This document shows, piece by piece, positions 50,685-58,833 of a DNA stretch of 64,000 nt. The translations under genes were made by a program, and so were the position numbers. The notes beneath the pieces are model-generated. The model saw only the letters and a list, made by a program, of their open reading frames with translations. It searched no databases and was not told where the DNA came from. The stretch lies in the NCBI RefSeq assembly GCF_009789195.1, contig NZ_WSTC01000008.1:1-64000 (forward strand). The letters run 5' to 3'. The DNA comes from Paenibacillus sp. MMS18-CY102 (GTDB lineage Bacteria > Bacillota > Bacilli > Paenibacillales > Paenibacillaceae). Position 1 is the first letter of the stretch, and the number at the start of each line of letters is the position of its first letter.

Positions 50685-51772
50685 ATGAACGATTGAAGCA
50701 GCTGATGGAAGAAACGGAGCGGCAGGGCTGGGAAGCTGCACTCGTAACGAATCCGAAGCATGTCTATTACTTGAGCGGCTTTCGCTGCGAGCCGCACGAA
50801 CGGCTGCTTGCGTTGATTGTAACGGCTGACGGACGGACAGCGTTGCTAGTGCCAGAGCTTGACCGTGCTGGTGCAGAAGCCGCGCTCGCTGTAGATACCG
50901 TTCATTCGCATCGCGATACGGACAATGCTTATGCGGTTTTAGCGGAAGTGCTGGGCACGAATGCTACAGGGTTAATTGGCATCGAGAAGGAAAGCATGAC
51001 AGTTACGCGATATGAACATCTGCTCGCTGCGCTCCCTTCGGCAAGCTTGACGGGGATGGATGCCTTCTTGACAGCGATACGCGCGGTCAAAAGCGAGGAT
51101 GAGATTGCCCGTATCCGCCATGCCGTGAAGTTGATTGAGCAAGTGCTGAGCGATACGCTTCCGCTTGTTAAGCCCGGCGTGACCGAGCTGGAGCTGGCAG
51201 CCGATATTGATTTTCGGATGAGAAAGCTGGGAGCGGAGGGGCCCTCATTCGACACGACTGTATTAGCGGGCGAGAAATCGGCATTGCCGCATGGCACACC
51301 AGGGCTGCGCAAAGTGCAAGCCGGTGAACTGCTGCTATTCGACATGGGCGTGTACGCCGAAGGATATGTTTCGGATATTACACGAACATTTGCGGTAGGG
51401 GACATTTCCGACGAGCTTCATCGCATTTATAACACGGTACTTGAAGCGAACCGGCTTGGCATTGAAGCGCTTATTCCGGGTAAAGCGATGTCATCAGCGG
51501 ATTGGGCAGCAAGGCAGCATATCGAGGGCCAAGGCTACGGCGAGCTGTTCACGCATCGGCTGGGGCATGGAATTGGATTAGATATTCATGAATACCCATC
51601 GTTGCATGGGGCAAATGAGGACTCGCTGCGCACGGGCATGGTCGTGACGGTGGAGCCGGGCATTTATTTGCCGGGTGTTGGCGGTGTCCGAATCGAGGAT
51701 GATGTGTTAGTTACAGCGAAGGGACCGGAGTCGTTGACCACATTCCCGAAGTCGCTTACTGTCATCGGATAG
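50681..51772 (+). CDS. M24 family Xaa-Pro dipeptidase/aminopeptidase
   Basis: 363 residues. N-terminal creatinase-like domain (about 1-130) and pita-bread domain (about 135-360) with the M24 ligands: LLLFDMGVYAEGYVSDITRTF (two Asp), HRLGHGIGLDIHEYPSLHG (His), VVTVEPGIYLPGVGG (Glu) and VRIEDDVLVT (Glu). It removes residues next to proline or acts as a dipeptidase in the cytoplasm. Coupled to the M42 gene and followed by a terminator. Confidence 0.92.
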   Translation: MNERLKQLMEETERQGWEAALVTNPKHVYYLSGFRCEPHERLLALIVTADGRTALLVPELDRAGAEAALAVDTVHSHRDTDNAYAVLAEVLGTNATGLIGIEKESMTVTRYEHLLAALPSASLTGMDAFLTAIRAVKSEDEIARIRHAVKLIEQVLSDTLPLVKPGVTELELAADIDFRMRKLGAEGPSFDTTVLAGEKSALPHGTPGLRKVQAGELLLFDMGVYAEGYVSDITRTFAVGDISDELHRIYNTVLEANRLGIEALIPGKAMSSADWAARQHIEGQGYGELFTHRLGHGIGLDIHEYPSLHGANEDSLRTGMVVTVEPGIYLPGVGGVRIEDDVLVTAKGPESLTTFPKSLTVIG

Positions 51773-51802
51773 ACGAATTATAGATATATGATATAGAGAT
51801 AA

Positions 51803-51847
51803 AGGGATGACCAGCAGCCACGACGGCTGTTGGTCATCCCTGTTTTT
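51803..51847. terminator. Intrinsic terminator
   Basis: GGGATGACCAGCAGCC pairs with GGCTGTTGGTCATCCC around ACGAC, with TGTTTTT following. Confidence 0.88.
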
Positions 51848-51905
51848 GTGCTGCGGCGGGTTGGCATCGTTTTTGATTTAGAGCGAATAACCTTATTTGC
51901 CAGCT

Positions 51906-52265
51906 TTACTTATGCTCTGCCAGCCAGCTGCTAAGAGCCGTGATCTCGGTATCAGACAGCTTGTCCTTGAACGCTGGCATGCCACCGCGCCCGTTTGCAA
52001 TTGTCGTTTTGATTTCGTCCGATGACAGCTTGCCGCCAACTTTCTGCAGGTTTGGCCCTACGCCCCCAGCAAGGTCTGTTGCATGGCAGCCGATGCAGTT
52101 CGCTTGATAAACCTTTTCGGCATCTGCCGCAGTTGTTTCTCCGCCGCCGTTTTGCGTTGTATCTGGCGTACTGGGCGTCTCATCTTTATCGCTTTTCCCA
52201 CATGCCGCCACTACAGCAAACATCAGCACAATAAGCGCTGTGATCGCCAGCTTTTTCGTCGTCAT
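51906..52265 (-). CDS. Lipoprotein cytochrome c (CccB/c-551 type)
   Basis: 119 residues. A lipobox VVAAC (Cys22) anchors a single mono-heme domain with CIGCH at 57-61 and the axial Met in GRGGMPAFKDK (about 96). A Ser/Thr/Gly-rich spacer links the two. It carries electrons on the outer face of the membrane. It lies next to TatC, TatA and a GMC/gamma-subunit pair and is the natural electron acceptor for that dehydrogenase, although this is inferred from position. AGGAGG precedes ATG 52265. Confidence 0.9.
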   Translation of the reverse strand: MTTKKLAITALIVLMFAVVAACGKSDKDETPSTPDTTQNGGGETTAADAEKVYQANCIGCHATDLAGGVGPNLQKVGGKLSSDEIKTTIANGRGGMPAFKDKLSDTEITALSSWLAEHK

Positions 52266-52451
52266 ACTAGACCCTCCTAGAGATCAGCCTATGGAATGGC
52301 TTGAATGGATGCTTTTCTTTCGTAGGTTGTCCTGAAAAACATTCCTTATTCGGATGAATCCTTCATATTACGCATAAGGGAAAAGCGGCTGGATATCCTA
52401 TACTCAACTGGCAAAACGCCGGTATTCCAGCAAGAGCAGGTGAGGGAGGCA

Positions 52452-53207
52452 ATGATCAGTCACGACCACCGGCAAGAGGATTTAATTAAGCATCTGGCAG
52501 AACTTCGGCGCAGATTAATTTTGGTATTTAGCGTATTCGTGGTGACGCTTAGCGCCGGCTTATATTTGTCTCCGGGCATTTTGCGCTACTTGAAAGGCCA
52601 GCCAGCGGCAACAGGCGTGGAATGGAACGTTTTCTCGTACACGGATGGCTTATTCGTCTACTTGCGCTGTGCCTTTCTATTCGCAGTGCTCCTTACATTG
52701 CCGCTTGTTCTCTACCAAGCATGGGCATTCGCGAGGCCTGGCCTTACGGATACCGAAGCAAAAGGAACGCTCGCGTACATTCCTGCGTCATTCGCGCTGT
52801 TTCTGGGCGGCGTCTCGTTTAGTTACTTTGTCGTGTTTCCGATGATGCTTCGGTTCATGCAGCATATGAATCAAAGTGTAGGTGCGGTAGAGACGTATGG
52901 GATCGACAAATATTTTGCGTTTATGTTTAATGTGATTTTCCCGCTCGGCGTTGCTTTTGAGATGCCGTTAGTAATCTTGTTTTTAACACGACTTGGCTTG
53001 CTGACGCCAGAGAAACTGCGGGAATCGCGTAAATATGCGTATGTGGCACTTGCCGTTATTGGCTCCTGCATTTCGCCGCCAGACTTTGTGTCCCATCTGT
53101 CGGTGACGATTCCGCTCATCCTGCTTTATGAATCAGGCGTATTCGTATCGTCACGGGCATACGGCAAACGCAAACGCCAGCAAGCATTGATTCCAAACCC
53201 ACAATAG
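52452..53207 (+). CDS. tatC: Twin-arginine translocase subunit TatC
   Basis: 251 residues, six membrane helices. The N-terminal DLIKHLAELRRRLILVF is the typical TatC start (RKHLxELRxR), and TLPLVLYQAWAFARPGL holds the first periplasmic-loop motif; the protein ends in a basic tail (YGKRKRQQ). The core receptor of the Tat pathway, recognising the twin-arginine signal. It is upstream of tatA, and on the opposite side lies a Tat-signal protein (55233-56015). Start chosen as ATG 52452; GTG 52440 would add four residues. Confidence 0.93.
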   Translation: MISHDHRQEDLIKHLAELRRRLILVFSVFVVTLSAGLYLSPGILRYLKGQPAATGVEWNVFSYTDGLFVYLRCAFLFAVLLTLPLVLYQAWAFARPGLTDTEAKGTLAYIPASFALFLGGVSFSYFVVFPMMLRFMQHMNQSVGAVETYGIDKYFAFMFNVIFPLGVAFEMPLVILFLTRLGLLTPEKLRESRKYAYVALAVIGSCISPPDFVSHLSVTIPLILLYESGVFVSSRAYGKRKRQQALIPNPQ

Positions 53208-53236
53208 CTGTTCCAACAGAAAGGAGATGTGCTCAC

Positions 53237-53431
53237 ATGTTCAACAATATTGGCGTATCTGGGCTCATTATTATATTTGCGATTGCGTTAATCGTGTTCG
53301 GTCCAGCCAAGCTGCCGCAGCTTGGGCGGGCGTTCGGCGATACGTTGCGCGAATTCCGCAATTCAACCAAAGGGATTGCAGATGACGACGTGATTGAGGT
53401 TAAAAAGGAAGAATCCAAGCTCCTGCCATAG
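53237..53431 (+). CDS. tatA: Twin-arginine translocase subunit TatA
   Basis: 64 residues: one N-terminal membrane helix (VSGLIIIFAIALIVFGP), then the conserved FGPAKLPQLGRAFGDTLREFRNSTKG amphipathic helix. It is the pore-forming Tat subunit; there is no TatB, as is normal in Firmicutes. AAGGAG precedes ATG 53237. It makes a minimal TatAC pair with the upstream gene. Terminator follows. Confidence 0.95.
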   Translation: MFNNIGVSGLIIIFAIALIVFGPAKLPQLGRAFGDTLREFRNSTKGIADDDVIEVKKEESKLLP

Positions 53432-53435
53432 CAAG

Positions 53436-53490
53436 CAAAAAGAGATTCTCCGCTCAACCTGCTCGGTTGGGAGGGGAATCTCTTTTTTTT
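53436..53490. terminator. Bidirectional terminator
   Basis: AAAAAGAGATTCTCC pairs with GGGGAATCTCTTTTT, with inner CAACC/GGTTG pairing, between convergent tatA and the GMC gene. Confidence 0.88.
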
Positions 53491-53495
53491 GGGCG

Positions 53496-55211
53496 TTAGA
53501 CAAGCAATCCGCCTTTGCTTCGGTACGTCATGATGCCTTCTGCTGTTCGATAAGCAAGTGCACCGACCGTTCCAGTTGGGTTGTATCCGGAATTATGCGG
53601 GAATGCGCTTGCGCCGACGACGAACACGTTGTCCATGTCCCACATCTGGCAATAGGAGTTAACAGCTGATGTGTCAGGCGATGCTCCGAGAATAACGCCA
53701 CCGGTGTTATGCGTCGATTGATAAGTCGTAATCTCGTAAGGGCCAAGCTCTTTCAGCTGGCTAATCGATTTTGCGCCCATTTGCTTCACGATTTCTGCAC
53801 TTTTGTTAGCTAAGAACACAGCAAGCTCGCGATCCTGCTCTTCGAAATCGAAGGTGATGCGGATGAGTGGGTCGCCGAAGGCATCCTTGAAGGTCGGGTC
53901 CAAATCGAGAAAATGATGCTTAAACGACATGGATGAGCCTTGTCCGCCGACAGCTAGCACGCGATTGGCGTAATTTAATGAGTTTTTCTTGAAATCCGCA
54001 CCCCAAGATGGGGTTTCGGGCGGTACAGGATTGTTAGCAATTGGCCGTTGCCCGGTCTGTGATAGCGAGATCGTTCCGCCATGAATAAATTTGAGATCCG
54101 AGTGGTCAAAGTTATCGCCGTTATAATCATCAAGATTGACGCCAAGCGACCCCGCACCCGCGAAGTTGTTGAATTGCTCCTCATCGAAGAAGCCTGCGGC
54201 ATTCCCTTTGATCACTTGATAAGCATAGTTTTTGCCGATAACGCCAGTTCCCGTAGCGGGGTTATACGGTTTTCCAATGCCCGACTGAAGGAGCAGCCGA
54301 ACGTTATTAAACACATAGCTAGTTACGACTACAATGTCGGCGGGCTGTTCAATTTCTTCACCAGTCGTAACATCCGTGTAGAGGACGCCTGTTGCTTTGC
54401 CGCCTTTATGTAAAATGCGCCGAACATTCGAGTGCGTCCGAATTTCGAACTTGCCTGTTTTGTTGGCGACGGGAATGACCGTGACGACAGGATCTGCTTT
54501 GGCGCCATATTCGCAGCCGAACCGTTCGCAATATCCACAATATTGGCAAGCAGCACGGCTTACGCCATCAGGATTCGTATACGTCTGCGAAAGATTGGCA
54601 GATGGCATCATGTAAGGATGGAGACTGAGCTTGTTTGCCGCTTCGATAAATTTGTTAATTGCAGGAGTCTTGAGCATTGGCGGCGTTGGATAATCAGCGG
54701 AACGTTTGCCTCCCAGCGGATTAGGCTCACCTGAAATACCGGCTGTTTTCTCAAATTTGTCATAATACGGCTCAAGCTGGTCATACGTGATGCCCCAGTC
54801 TTGAATTGACATTTCGGCAGGAATCTTGTTTTTGCCATACCGTTCAATCGTTTTGCTGCGAATTTCAAAATCATAAGGGAGAAAACGGAACGTCTGGCCG
54901 TTCCAATGGACGCCAGAGCCGCCGAGGCCTTCGCCGAGGAGGAAGGAACCATATTGCCGCATCGGCAACGCACGTATTTTCTCGGTGCTGCGGAATGTGA
55001 TCGTTTCTTTGGACAAGTCTTGCATGAGATCGTAGCGGGAACCATAGCGCAGTTCGTCGTGAACCATATAATAATCTTCCGTTTTCCGCTCGCGGCCCCT
55101 CTCAAGACCGACAACATTTAAGCCGCCTTTCGTTAGCTCAGCTGCAATGATACCGCCTGCCCAGCCAACGCCGACGATGACAACATCGGTTTTTGGCAAT
55201 GTTTTGGCCAT
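53496..55211 (-). CDS. GMC-family flavoprotein, gluconate 2-dehydrogenase-like catalytic subunit
   Basis: 571 residues. FAD-binding VVIVGVGWAGGIIAAELTKGG at 10-30, GLGGSGVHWNG near 96-105, and C-terminal NPTGTVGALAYRTAEGI with the catalytic His-Asn region HNSGYNP. Four cysteines at 222, 225, 228 and 233 (AACQYCGYCERFGCEYG) match the cluster seen in FAD-dependent sugar dehydrogenases that carry an iron-sulfur centre. It has no signal of its own, so it should be co-exported by Tat with its small partner. The gene starts 21 bases after the gamma gene. The substrate (sugar acid or alcohol) is unknown. Confidence 0.88.
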   Translation of the reverse strand: MAKTLPKTDVVIVGVGWAGGIIAAELTKGGLNVVGLERGRERKTEDYYMVHDELRYGSRYDLMQDLSKETITFRSTEKIRALPMRQYGSFLLGEGLGGSGVHWNGQTFRFLPYDFEIRSKTIERYGKNKIPAEMSIQDWGITYDQLEPYYDKFEKTAGISGEPNPLGGKRSADYPTPPMLKTPAINKFIEAANKLSLHPYMMPSANLSQTYTNPDGVSRAACQYCGYCERFGCEYGAKADPVVTVIPVANKTGKFEIRTHSNVRRILHKGGKATGVLYTDVTTGEEIEQPADIVVVTSYVFNNVRLLLQSGIGKPYNPATGTGVIGKNYAYQVIKGNAAGFFDEEQFNNFAGAGSLGVNLDDYNGDNFDHSDLKFIHGGTISLSQTGQRPIANNPVPPETPSWGADFKKNSLNYANRVLAVGGQGSSMSFKHHFLDLDPTFKDAFGDPLIRITFDFEEQDRELAVFLANKSAEIVKQMGAKSISQLKELGPYEITTYQSTHNTGGVILGASPDTSAVNSYCQMWDMDNVFVVGASAFPHNSGYNPTGTVGALAYRTAEGIMTYRSKGGLLV

Positions 55212-55232
55212 CGTGCTCGCTTACCTCCTTTA

Positions 55233-56015
55233 TTAGTGGGATGACATATGCTCTTGCAGGCTTACAGGCTCCATCGCGACGAAAGGTTTCTCAATAATGG
55301 CTGCATAGCTGATCTGGTTGCCGGGGTAATTGCGCATGCGCCAGCCTTCCATGTTCGCATTGCCGCCATATAGCGGATCACTGTATGCGCCTTCCAGCGT
55401 ATTCGCACGCAGCATTTTGAAGAAACCGCTCGGTGAAATCGTCGTAATCTGCGGCTCATCCGCTTCGAATGCTTTTAGCACGGTGTCCTGTTCCTCGGGC
55501 GCCAGCTCGACGAATTTTTTTTGCAGCTTGGTTTGGCTGTAGTTGTTCAGTTCCCGAATGCCAATCTCATAAATTTCCCGGCGCTTCAATCGGCCTTGGT
55601 AGCCCTGTACCTTTTCTCCTTGGAAGAAGGGAGGCGACATATATTCCCGGGAGTTAAAGCCATAATCGCCTGCAAGCTGATGATCGATGAAGAACGCAAC
55701 CCCTAGCGCGCTTGCGCCTGCACCATTGTCGTCTGCTGGGTAGATCCGTTCCGTTGCAGCGTTTACAATTGCAAATTGCTCCGGCGTGAAGAACATGAGC
55801 GCCCGGTTAAAATTGCCTGGTGTCGCCGGTTTTGGCTCTGTTGTGCCAGTATCGGTGTTCTTCTCCGGTTCATTCGTATCTTTACGCCCAATCAGTGCGC
55901 CAATCGCGCCGCCAACTACGGCGCCGCCAAGTGCAAAGCCCGAATTGACGAGAAATTGGCGCCGGGAGGGCTCTTTGACTTCAGATGGCCGGCGTTTTCC
56001 ATTATTGTCATTCAT
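55233..56015 (-). CDS. Gluconate 2-dehydrogenase gamma-type subunit with Tat signal
   Basis: 260 residues. The N-terminus has a twin-arginine signal (PSRRQFLVNSGFALGG, Arg18-Arg19) followed by a hydrophobic, Gly/Ala-rich stretch (VVGGAIGAL). The rest (FFTPEQFAIVNAATERIYPADDNGAGASALGVAFFIDHQLAGDYG) matches the gluconate 2-dehydrogenase subunit 3 family. It would carry the folded GMC subunit through the Tat pore. First gene of the pair; GGAGG before ATG 56015. Confidence 0.9.
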   Translation of the reverse strand: MNDNNGKRRPSEVKEPSRRQFLVNSGFALGGAVVGGAIGALIGRKDTNEPEKNTDTGTTEPKPATPGNFNRALMFFTPEQFAIVNAATERIYPADDNGAGASALGVAFFIDHQLAGDYGFNSREYMSPPFFQGEKVQGYQGRLKRREIYEIGIRELNNYSQTKLQKKFVELAPEEQDTVLKAFEADEPQITTISPSGFFKMLRANTLEGAYSDPLYGGNANMEGWRMRNYPGNQISYAAIIEKPFVAMEPVSLQEHMSSH

Positions 56016-56148
56016 AACAGTCCACCTCCAGTAATTCTTATTCCGTGATAGTATTTTCCTCTGTGTTTCATTTATACATTAGCCCGCGCAGTGCCACTCT
56101 AGTCTTAAGACCCTATATTCTGTACACCAATGATCGGAGGAATTTAGC

Positions 56149-56862
56149 ATGGCACATAGGTTTAAAATCGCTGCAAAAGCAACGGCAGCAGGATTAACGG
56201 CGGCTGTTGCATTAGCTGGATGTGGCGGGCATTATGAACGTGATGAGCTGCCGCAGCTAACGGCGAAGTCCGCTATCCCGCATGATCATGAGTTGCAACG
56301 CAACGTTCAGATGCAGCAGCATGATTCTTATCTCATCCCAAGCGCTGACCGAGACAAGCAGCTAACGACGAACAGTATCGGTAACACAACGTACGGACTA
56401 GGCACAAATGTGTACAGCAGAATCGGCAGTTCAGGCTTACACAGCGGCGGGTTTTCCTCGCATCTGGAGTCACGATTAAGCAGTGAGGGGGTTCAAGGGG
56501 TTAAAGTGTTCGTTGTTGATGATCTGGTCATCCTTGCTACGGACAAGTCAGTTTCCTCAGGCTCACATTATGATCCGCTTCAGCAGAAGGTATTAAGTGG
56601 AGGCGTCGGGCAAGGAAATGAACACAATAGCCGAGTCAGTTCGGTCGGTGAACCTACCGTGCGGTTAGCTTCGGCCTCTAACTTAGCGCAGGCTTCCACG
56701 GCTATCCAATCCATTCTTGGCGTGAAAACGAAAGTGTTGACGGTCGAGTCGGCCGAAGCTGTGAAGGTTATTAGCAAGCTTCATCGCGATACAACCGAAG
56801 GGGCAGCTCCAAGGGAGATTGCGAAGGGGATACGAACGCTGTTCGAATTGGCGGGCAAATAA
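56149..56862 (+). CDS. YhcN/YlaJ-family sporulation lipoprotein
   Basis: 237 residues. Lipobox ALAGC (Cys25), then a variable stretch and the YhcN/YlaJ core: VQGVKVFVVDDLVILATDKS and QASTAIQSILGVKTKVLTVESAEAVKVISKLHRD. These proteins attach to the spore inner membrane and affect germination or outgrowth. AGGAGG precedes ATG 56149. Fits the spore genes gerA and sleB in the window. Terminator follows. Confidence 0.82.
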   Translation: MAHRFKIAAKATAAGLTAAVALAGCGGHYERDELPQLTAKSAIPHDHELQRNVQMQQHDSYLIPSADRDKQLTTNSIGNTTYGLGTNVYSRIGSSGLHSGGFSSHLESRLSSEGVQGVKVFVVDDLVILATDKSVSSGSHYDPLQQKVLSGGVGQGNEHNSRVSSVGEPTVRLASASNLAQASTAIQSILGVKTKVLTVESAEAVKVISKLHRDTTEGAAPREIAKGIRTLFELAGK

Positions 56863-56888
56863 GGAGCAGAGTGATGAGTTATTGTTAA

Positions 56889-56923
56889 AGAGCTTCCACT
56901 ACCCATTTGTGGAGGCTTTTTAT
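56889..56923 (+). terminator. Intrinsic terminator
   Basis: AGCTTCCAC pairs with GTGGAGGCT (one G-U), then TTTTATT. Confidence 0.75.
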
Positions 56924-56988
56924 TGCAAGTATGTTAGTGGAGAATGCAACAAGTTTTACAGCACAACCATACGGATAAAAGTTGGAAG

Positions 56989-57041
56989 TTGACATGAAAC
57001 CTTTAGGTGTCATATACTCCAATGTGAAACCAAAAGGTTTC
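56989..57041 (+). promoter_or_regulatory. Promoter with two ArsR-type operator copies
   Basis: TTGACA (56989-56994), an 18-base spacer and TATACT (57013-57018). The spacer contains GAAACC-TTTA-GGTGTC (56996-57011), and just past the -10 is the perfect palindrome GAAACC-AAAA-GGTTTC (57026-57041). One regulator could bind both. The ArsR gene is second in this operon, so autorepression is likely. Confidence 0.7.
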
Positions 57042-57070
57042 CTAATTCATCTTGATAGGAGAACTTATCC

Positions 57071-57499
57071 ATGGACCACAACCACACTGCAAATCAATTG
57101 CCTGATATCGTACAAACACTCGTATTGAAAGCGCCGATCGAGAAGGTATGGAACGCGGTAGCTACAGCTGAAGGGATCGGGGCATGGTTTATGCCGAACA
57201 ATTTTGAGCCGATTCTCGGCTATGAATTTGAAATCAATGCGGGGCCATGGGGCAATTCCCCATGCAAGGTGACGGAGATCGATCCGCCAAATGGGCTTGC
57301 TTTTATGTGGGGCAAGGACTGGACGCTCCGCTTTGAGCTTGTGGCGCAAGGCGAACACACCCAGTTTACATTGACGCATAGCGGCTGGGGAACGGAAGGC
57401 GCTACCGAGTTTGGCGAGCCGCATTCTGTCGTGCGTGACCGCATGAATGGCGGCTGGGTCGGCATCGTACAGAAGCTTGCCAGCTACGTGCGAGAGTAA
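57071..57499 (+). CDS. SRPBCC/AHSA1-domain protein
   Basis: 142 residues. The START-like fold of the AHSA1 family: IVQTLVLKAPIEKVWNAVATAEGIGAWFMPNNFEPILGYEF, then VTEIDPPNGLAFMWG and FTLTHSGWGTEG; the C-terminus has WVGIVQKLASYV. The family binds hydrophobic ligands in a deep pocket; the ligand is not known. In many bacilli such genes sit beside an ArsR regulator, exactly as here, where the next gene starts one base after the stop. Controlled by the two-operator promoter. Confidence 0.88.
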   Translation: MDHNHTANQLPDIVQTLVLKAPIEKVWNAVATAEGIGAWFMPNNFEPILGYEFEINAGPWGNSPCKVTEIDPPNGLAFMWGKDWTLRFELVAQGEHTQFTLTHSGWGTEGATEFGEPHSVVRDRMNGGWVGIVQKLASYVRE

Positions 57500-57500
57500 T

Positions 57501-57842
57501 ATGCCCCAAGGATCATCCTCAGCAAAGCCAGATGTTTTCCAAGCAATCGCGGACCCGACTAGGCGCCATTTGCTGCAGCTTCTCGGAGAGGAGGAATTGC
57601 CTGTCACGACGATCGCGGGACAATTTCCGATGACGAGGACGGCCGTTTCGAAGCATTTACGCATTTTGACGGATGCGGGGCTTCTGAAGGAACGTAAAGT
57701 CGGGCGCGAAACACGGTACAAGCTTGAGCCAGAGCCGTTGCTCGAATTAAAACGATGGTTAGCTTATTATGAGCGGTTCTGGGAAAACAAACTGCTGGCC
57801 CTTAAGCGATTTGTGGAACAAGACGACGAAGAAGGGCAATGA
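57501..57842 (+). CDS. ArsR family transcriptional regulator
   Basis: 113 residues. The winged helix DVFQAIADPTRRHLLQLLGEEELPVTTIAGQFPMTRTAVSKHLRILTDAGLLKERKVGRETRYKL is the classic ArsR/SmtB fold without metal-binding cysteines, so it responds to something other than arsenic. ATG 57501 is placed right after the AHSA1 stop; the longer frame from 57447 lies within the previous gene. Likely the repressor of its own operon. Confidence 0.9.
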   Translation: MPQGSSSAKPDVFQAIADPTRRHLLQLLGEEELPVTTIAGQFPMTRTAVSKHLRILTDAGLLKERKVGRETRYKLEPEPLLELKRWLAYYERFWENKLLALKRFVEQDDEEGQ

Positions 57843-57958
57843 CTGGCTCATAGGATTAGTTTTAACACCAGGATTATTGCGTCTAATCAGTTGCCTAATC
57901 ATCCCTTCCCGTATTATGCTGTTGGTTACGAAGCAGCGAGTAGGGGAGAGATTGAATC

Positions 57959-58333
57959 ATGAGCAACAGCGAAATGCAGTCCTATGAAGTGTCCATCAAT
58001 TTGTATAAGGATTGGCTGGATACAGTCAAGGAAGTATTCCGCGGATCAGGCATGCTTGAAACGTTAACTTTGCCTGATGATGAAATTGCATTAGCTTATT
58101 TCCTTCAGACGGCTTCCGATGAAGCTGAAGCTGAGCAGCAAAGAATTGCGAATGAAGAGCGCCTGAACACGATCGAGCAGACGATTCGCACGCATCTGGG
58201 CGATGTAATCGTTCCGGATATACGCAAGCGCACAGGTTATGAAGGTCATACATTTGAATTTAATTGGGTGTTTAACCAAGGTGAACATATCGTCGAGCAC
58301 CGCTCGTCTTATCGGATCCCGCTTGAAGGATAA
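57959..58333 (+). CDS. Hypothetical protein
   Basis: 124 residues: a first helix (NLYKDWLDTVKEVFRGSGMLETLTLPDDEIALAYFLQTASDEAEAEQQRIANEERLNTIEQTIRTHLG) and a C-terminal beta part (GHTFEFNWVFNQGEHIVEHRSSYRIPL). It is soluble. No family recognised. AGGGGAGAG precedes ATG 57959. It stands alone; element B copy 2 follows it. Confidence 0.6.
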   Translation: MSNSEMQSYEVSINLYKDWLDTVKEVFRGSGMLETLTLPDDEIALAYFLQTASDEAEAEQQRIANEERLNTIEQTIRTHLGDVIVPDIRKRTGYEGHTFEFNWVFNQGEHIVEHRSSYRIPLEG

Positions 58334-58394
58334 TGTAATGGTTTGCTGTAGGCGCGCCGAAGCTGCGTACACCTTACACCGTTGCCTAATTCCG

Positions 58395-58595
58395 CCGCTG
58401 CCGTTGCATTCTATACAATGGCAGCGGTTCAAGCAACACAATTACGTGAAGTCATTGCAGTTTATACAATGAGTTAGTCTACTTTATTGCATAATTAGGT
58501 CTATTGCGCCATATTACTTGGTTGTCATTGCACAGACTGCAATGGCGGCCTTTTTTGCGAGAACATCGGCATTTCTCGTTGTATGTTTTGCAATG
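58395..58595 (-). repeat. Dyad-symmetric element B, copy 2 (inverted relative to copy 1)
   Basis: Four palindromes lie at 58395-58427, 58452-58472, 58525-58545 and 58575-58595, with centres symmetric about 58498. Spacings of about 51/73/50 bp match copy 1 (50/75/50). The reverse complement aligns with 28070-28230, sharing CATTGCAGTC-GTGCAATG, an AAAGTAG island and an ATTATGC island. The first palindrome is extended to CCGCTGCC...GGCAGCGG. Confidence 0.8.
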
Positions 58596-58629
58596 AAGGC
58601 AGCATGCATAGCCGTAAATGTGTGTAATG

Positions 58630-58680
58630 CGAGCTATTGTGCTCGTATTGTGACGTGTGCGTCATGCTCACCTGTGAGCA
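58630..58680. repeat. Cluster of three short hairpins
   Basis: CGAGC-TATTGT-GCTCG (58630-58645), TGACG-TGTG-CGTCA (58651-58664) and TGCTCAC-CT-GTGAGCA (58665-58680) follow each other closely. They suggest a structured RNA or DNA segment; copy 1 of element B has no matching cluster. Confidence 0.5.
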
Positions 58681-58755
58681 AGCAATGTGTAGTTTGGTGC
58701 GCAGTTGTGCGTATGCTGTGCATGGTTGTCGCATGCACGCATTGGACTAAAAGCC

Positions 58756-58811
58756 AAAAATGGCGGTGCAGGGATAACCTCCCTGGCACCGCCATTTCTT
58801 GTTTTTTGCCG
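58756..58811 (-). terminator. Terminator for the CLC gene, shared with 27.9 kb
   Basis: On the minus strand, GGCGGTGCCAGGGAGG and its complement arm CCCTGCACCGCC form a strong stem followed by ATTTTTGG. Nearly identical to the hairpin at 27918-27956. Confidence 0.8.
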
Positions 58812-58833
58812 ATTGCTCAAGATTGCCATTCGC

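Larger units (their letters stand above)
58334..58833. other. Long intergenic region: element B copy 2, hairpin cluster and terminator
   Basis: About 500 bases without a supported gene. In order: element B copy 2 (58395-58595), a run of small hairpins (58630-58680), and a terminator (58756-58811). The Cys-rich open frame from 58518 is rejected. Confidence 0.7.
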
